A stretch of DNA of 33,563 nucleotides from contig JAHFAO010000011.1 in NCBI GenBank assembly GCA_023250515.1, positions 1 through 33,563 of the forward strand, written 5' to 3'. The translations under genes were made by a program, and so were the position numbers. The notes under the pieces are model-generated. The model made no database searches, had not been told where the DNA came from, and worked only from the letters and a program-made list of their open reading frames with translations. This stretch comes from Deltaproteobacteria bacterium. GTDB lineage: Bacteria > Desulfobacterota > Binatia > UBA9968. Shown here piece by piece: positions 30,507-33,563 of the stretch. How positions within the stretch are numbered: position 1 is the stretch's first letter; the number at the start of each line of letters is the position of its first letter.

Positions 30507-31502
30507 ATGCATAGAAGAATCGTCATCTGGCTACTGGCAACTGTCCTTCTGACAACTGTTTCGCCAGTCGAGGCGCAGCAGAGCGTCGGTAAAGTCTACC
30601 GGATAGGATTTTTAGCTTCTGGTCCACCTCCCCCGGAACCTGTACCCCTCACCTTTCCTTTCGCGGCATTCCGCCAGGCGTTGCGCGAGCTGGGATATGT
30701 GGGAGGGCAGAATCTCGTTCTTGAGTCTCGGTGGGCTGTGGGGAAGCCCGAGCGGCTCCCGGCCCTCGTGGCCGAGCTGGTTAGGCTAAAGGTTGACATC
30801 ATTGTCGCTTCCGGCGTTTCCGCGGTCCGAGCAGCCAAGAACGCGACGCGAACCATTCCCATCGTCATGGCAGGAGCCCCCGACCCCGTAGCATTTGAAC
30901 TGGTTGAGAGCCTGGCCCGACCGGGCGGAAACGTCACGGGACTATCGGACTCCGCTGGACGAGAGATCGAAGGCAAACGTCTGGAGCTGCTCAAGGAGAC
31001 CGTTGCCAGGGTCTCTCGTGTCGGCGTGGTGCTTGATTCGGCCAGTCGGGTGGATATCAGGCCAACGCGGGAAGCCGCTCATGCACTCGGGCTGACTCTG
31101 ATCCTCTCCCCTGAGACGGCCACCTCTGAGGAATTTCGCAGTTCCTTCGCTCTGATGTCGCGTGAAGGGGCCCAAGCGATCTACGCGCCCGAGACCCCTA
31201 TCAATGTTCGCTACCGAGGTTTCATCGTAGAGCTCGCGGCAAAGTACCGGCTGCCGACTATGTACGGATCGAGAGAGTTTGTGGAAGGCGGCGGTCTGAT
31301 GTCGTACGGACCAAACTTCTCGGAGCTCTTTCGGCGCGCCGCCGTTTACGTCGATAGAATCCTCAAGGGCACCAAGCCGGCTGATCTACCAGTCGAGCAA
31401 CCGATGAGGTTCGAGCTGGTCATTAATCTTAAGACCGCGAAGCAGATCGGCCTGAAGATTCCGCCAGAAGTGCTCGTGCGCGCGGATAGAGTCATTAAAT
31501 GA
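30507..31502 (+). CDS. ABC transporter substrate-binding protein, TrpX-like (DUF534)
   Basis: The 331-residue periplasmic protein belongs to the ABC_sub_bind (TrpX/YfiM-type) family of type 1 periplasmic folds. The signal peptide (MHRRIVIWLLATVLLTTVSP, cleavage near VEAQQ) is followed by YRIGFLASG, FRQALRELGYVGGQN, ESRWAVGKPERLPALVAELV, the VDIIVASG segment, and LARPGGNVTGLS, all diagnostic. The end RADRVIK is the normal family terminus. GAGGAG decides for the ATG at 30507 over an upstream GTG at 30489. No permease or ATPase is adjacent, so it is an orphan. The ligand is unknown. Confidence 0.88.
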   Translation: MHRRIVIWLLATVLLTTVSPVEAQQSVGKVYRIGFLASGPPPPEPVPLTFPFAAFRQALRELGYVGGQNLVLESRWAVGKPERLPALVAELVRLKVDIIVASGVSAVRAAKNATRTIPIVMAGAPDPVAFELVESLARPGGNVTGLSDSAGREIEGKRLELLKETVARVSRVGVVLDSASRVDIRPTREAAHALGLTLILSPETATSEEFRSSFALMSREGAQAIYAPETPINVRYRGFIVELAAKYRLPTMYGSREFVEGGGLMSYGPNFSELFRRAAVYVDRILKGTKPADLPVEQPMRFELVINLKTAKQIGLKIPPEVLVRADRVIK

Positions 31503-31504
31503 AG

Positions 31505-31547
31505 AGAAGGCAGTAGGCAACAGGCAGCAGGCAATAAACAGCAGAGA
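31505..31547. repeat. GGCAGTAGGCAACAGGCAGC word repeat
   Basis: GGCAGTAGGCAACAGGCAGC and its continuation fill the 48-bp gap between the TrpX-like gene and the phosphatase gene. This is a further word class of the short-period intergenic repeats. Confidence 0.55.
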
Positions 31548-31550
31548 AAA

Positions 31551-32072
31551 ATGAATAGAAAGATCGTTCTCATTGCATTCCTGCTAACGACTGTAAATTT
31601 GGCTTATTTCACCCCGGCCGAAGCGCAGCAGGCGATTTTTCTCGTGCGGCATGCCGAACAAGCGCCCGAAGTGGAAGAACCACCTCTAACCGAGGTAGGG
31701 CAGCGGCGAGCCAAAGCTCTTGCTGCGATGCTTAAAGATGCGGGCATTAATGCGATTTACACGAACCCGCGCCTCCGGTCGATCCAGACCGCGGAGCCCC
31801 TTGCGAAGGCGCTCGCCATCGAGAGCAAAGTTTTGCCTGGGCGCCGCGATGATATCGAAGGCCTCATCCGTCGCCTTCGCACCCACCAGCCGCGTGATCG
31901 CGTCCTCGTTGTAACGGGCTCACTCACGGTCCCCCATATCCTTAGGGCGCTGGGGCATCCGCTCGAGGTCACCATCCCGCCGTACGAATACGATAATCTC
32001 TTTGTGATTTTTCCCAGGGACCAGGGAGAACCGGTGGTTTTGCGTCTGCGGTATGAGCCAGGGCTAAAATGA
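31551..32072 (+). CDS. secreted histidine-phosphatase family protein, second catalytic His missing
   Basis: The 173-residue protein has a signal peptide (about 1-26, ending AEAQQ) and a histidine-phosphatase fold. IFLVRHAEQ holds Arg33-His34, and NPRLRSIQTAEPLA (72-85) the second Arg. At the place of the usual VVGHSNTVP, the sequence reads VVTGSLTVP (120-128): the GH pair is Thr122-Gly123, so the second catalytic His is absent. The codons read clearly (ACG GGC). It may be a binding-only or altered enzyme. A scar resembling the end of an SBP gene follows its stop in the same frame, which suggests this locus was rearranged. Confidence 0.82.
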   Translation: MNRKIVLIAFLLTTVNLAYFTPAEAQQAIFLVRHAEQAPEVEEPPLTEVGQRRAKALAAMLKDAGINAIYTNPRLRSIQTAEPLAKALAIESKVLPGRRDDIEGLIRRLRTHQPRDRVLVVTGSLTVPHILRALGHPLEVTIPPYEYDNLFVIFPRDQGEPVVLRLRYEPGLK

Positions 32073-32084
32073 TCTAACGAGTGG

Positions 32085-32105
32085 GCGGATAAAGTCATTA
32101 AATGA
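32085..32105 (+). pseudogene. 3' scar of a TrpX-like substrate-binding protein gene
   Basis: These 21 bases equal the last seven codons of the gene ending at 31502 except for one base, and encode ADKVIK-stop against ADRVIK-stop. They lie 12 bases after the phosphatase stop in the same frame. The RAD-x-VI ending is typical of this SBP family, so I read it as the tail of a lost second SBP gene. Confidence 0.55.
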
Positions 32106-32141
32106 TTTTCGATTGCCGATTTTAGATTAAGGAGAAGAACA

Positions 32142-32251
32142 ATGGATAAAACAGTTTGGATCGGCTCTCTGTCCGGGAACAATCGAAAATCTAAAATCCA
32201 ACATCTAAAATTTGCTGTTGTGGTAGGCGCTATGCTCTTGGCTCTTAGAAG
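32142..32251 (+). pseudogene. 5' fragment of a secreted protein gene cut by the IS
   Basis: AAGGAG (32129-32134) and an ATG seven bases later open a frame starting MDKTVWIGSLSG, then a Lys-rich stretch (NNRKSKIQHLK) and a hydrophobic core (FAVVVGAMLLAL). This is the design of a signal peptide. The frame meets the left end of the insertion sequence at 32252 and stops at 32268. The continuation should lie beyond the right end of the window. Given the neighbours, another solute-binding protein is the likely identity. The Lys-rich stretch is encoded by the GAAAATCTAAAATCC word repeat. Confidence 0.55.
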
Positions 32252-33559
32252 CCGTTACGAAATAACTTGAACAACTTTTACTTCTTCACTTTTGGATTTC
32301 TTGGTCTGATGGTGTAGTTCCATTCCCCATGAAACTTATGAGGCTCAATATTCAAAGAGGCCATCTCCTCATCCGAAACCTTGACCTTCGGCGGATACTT
32401 CCCCTTATCCAATCTTGCTTTGACCTTCAATCCGGTCTTTGTTTTTGTTGACCCGATCAGTTTCACAACCACCTCATGGCTGATGAGCGGTCGCCCACGC
32501 CAGTTCATGCTGATATGCGAAAACAACCGATGCTCGATCTTGTTCCATTTGCTCGTTCCCGGAGGCAGATGACATACCGTCACCGCGAGGCCTGTCTCAT
32601 CGACAAACGTTTGAAGTTCCACCTTCCAGAGGCGGATCCGGTAGCCATTGCTACCACCCCCATCGGCACAGATCAACAGCCTTTCAGCTTCGGGATAGGC
32701 CGGAGATCCCATGGATCGCCACCAACGACGGATACTCTCCATCGCAAAACTGGCCGTGTCATGATCGCACCCCACATTGACCCACCCCTGATTGCGGGCA
32801 ATATCGTAAACCCCATAAGGAATCGCTTTGGGTACTTCCGGATCGATAAAATCATGAACCAGAACTTTTTCCGGTTCTCCCTTCGGTTGCCATTCCCGAC
32901 CCCTGTTGTAGTAGGGACCAATGAGCTCCTTCTTCTTGGTGTCCACCGAAATGACCGGCTCTCCTCGCGTGAGATACCGGCGGACACAATCATTGAGGTA
33001 GTGAAACTGACGGTCACGATCCGGATGGTCGGCACCTTCTTCCAAGGTCTTAAGATTCGCCTGGAGGTTGTATCCCATCTCTCGGAGCATATCCGCGATT
33101 ACCCGATGACTGACAGAAAAACCTTCTTGTGATAAGGCCTGAGCCAAGTAGCGGGTACTCTTGGACGTCCACAAAAGAGGGGACATCGGGTCTCCTCGCG
33201 TCGTTGATTCCACAAACGATTTGAGCTTCTTCAGGAGGACAGGATTTTCGACGGCGATCTTCTTTCTCCCTCCTCCCCAGGTGCGAACCCGCTCGCTCCT
33301 CATCTCCAAACGAATTTCCGGGTCTTCAAGCTCCTCCATGGCCCGGTGGATCGTGGTTCGCGACAAGCCGGTTGCCGCAGCCACTTCTGAAATGCCGCCG
33401 TATCCTAACGAACGGGCTTCAACCGCGGCGGCTATCCTTTTTTGCTTCTCGTTGAGATAGGGCAATAAAGACACAAATTTCTTCCTCAATGATTTCTGGC
33501 TGGACACTCAAGGAGTATACACTGAAACGGCTTAACTTGTCCATGTTATTTCGTAACGG
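32252..33559 (-). mobile_element. insertion sequence, ISAzo13 family
   Basis: A single transposase gene is flanked by inverted repeats CCGTTACGAAATAAC (32252-32266) and GTTATTTCGTAACGG (33545-33559). The match extends inward with mismatches to about 24 bp (ending in ACAA). The element is about 1.3 kb. No target duplication could be recognised because only four bases follow the right end. Insertion broke the gene that starts at 32142. Confidence 0.85.
32278..33507 (-). CDS. ISAzo13 family transposase
   Basis: The 409-residue transposase has an N-terminal helix-turn-helix (YGGISEVAAATGLSRTTIHRAMEEL, about 36-60) for binding the inverted repeats and a DDE-type RNase H fold. Likely catalytic residues are Asp189 (ISVDTKKKELIG), Asp282 (LLICADGGGSNG) and Glu325 (KWNKIEHRLF). 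SVDTKKKELIGPYYNRGREW and TSKWNKIEHRLFSHIS are family hallmarks. The frame is intact from ATG to stop, so the element may be active. Confidence 0.92.
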   Translation of the reverse strand: MSSQKSLRKKFVSLLPYLNEKQKRIAAAVEARSLGYGGISEVAAATGLSRTTIHRAMEELEDPEIRLEMRSERVRTWGGGRKKIAVENPVLLKKLKSFVESTTRGDPMSPLLWTSKSTRYLAQALSQEGFSVSHRVIADMLREMGYNLQANLKTLEEGADHPDRDRQFHYLNDCVRRYLTRGEPVISVDTKKKELIGPYYNRGREWQPKGEPEKVLVHDFIDPEVPKAIPYGVYDIARNQGWVNVGCDHDTASFAMESIRRWWRSMGSPAYPEAERLLICADGGGSNGYRIRLWKVELQTFVDETGLAVTVCHLPPGTSKWNKIEHRLFSHISMNWRGRPLISHEVVVKLIGSTKTKTGLKVKARLDKGKYPPKVKVSDEEMASLNIEPHKFHGEWNYTIRPRNPKVKK

Positions 33560-33563
33560 TCCC

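Overview
The window looks like a chromosomal segment from an uncultured, free-living Gram-negative heterotroph. Lipoprotein and signal peptides, a membrane-bound murein hydrolase (MltD type) and periplasmic solute-binding proteins support a Gram-negative envelope. The abundance of NMT1-like and TrpX-like solute-binding proteins and the many short intergenic repeats recall soil and subsurface lineages once filed under Deltaproteobacteria, Binatota, NC10/Methylomirabilota or Tectomicrobia. This placement is from memory and is weak: the window has no rRNA or universal marker except EF-P. No tRNA, rRNA, CRISPR array or prophage was seen.

Layout. 1-984 is gene-poor and carries a GC-rich repeat. 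985-3522 (minus) holds two overlapping NMT1-like solute-binding proteins, one short at its C-terminus, and a HAD hydrolase. 3662-10205 (plus) is a metabolic run: nicotinamidase, MpaB/rubber-oxygenase-like protein, inositol-phosphatase/CysQ-like enzyme, small zinc-ribbon protein, two adjacent Rieske proteins, HIT protein, glutamate dehydrogenase and EF-P, punctuated by MITE-like repeats. CoaE (minus) converges on EF-P. A long-chain acyl-CoA synthetase and a single-domain response regulator follow. 13335-16798 (minus) is a Glt-type amino-acid ABC importer (SBP, two permeases, ATPase) whose SBP and permeases are more GC-rich than their surroundings and are separated from the ATPase by a repeat. 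SixA and citrate synthase follow, then MltD on the minus strand.

20780-30080 is the most unusual part. Three consecutive paralogous secreted proteins of about 560 residues are followed by a very large two-domain FtsX-type permease and its LolD/MacB-type ATPase. I know no described function for the secreted proteins. Their C-terminal half resembles the M29 aminopeptidase/NicX fold, but one expected metal-ligand Glu is replaced by His in all three copies. The order suggests secreted or envelope metalloenzymes coupled to an envelope-acting ABC machine.

30507-33563 is an eroding region: one intact TrpX-like SBP, a secreted histidine-phosphatase homologue lacking its second catalytic His, a 3' scar of another SBP gene, and the signal-peptide start of a further gene cut by an ISAzo13-type insertion sequence that ends at the window edge.

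Across the window, nearly every larger intergenic gap holds a repeat: MITE-like inverted-repeat elements (4264, 7484, 9329, 15830, 24242), a GC-rich family (410 and 17400), and short-period word-like repeats. In the spacers between the triplicated genes, one element can be seen with its empty site in the sister spacer.
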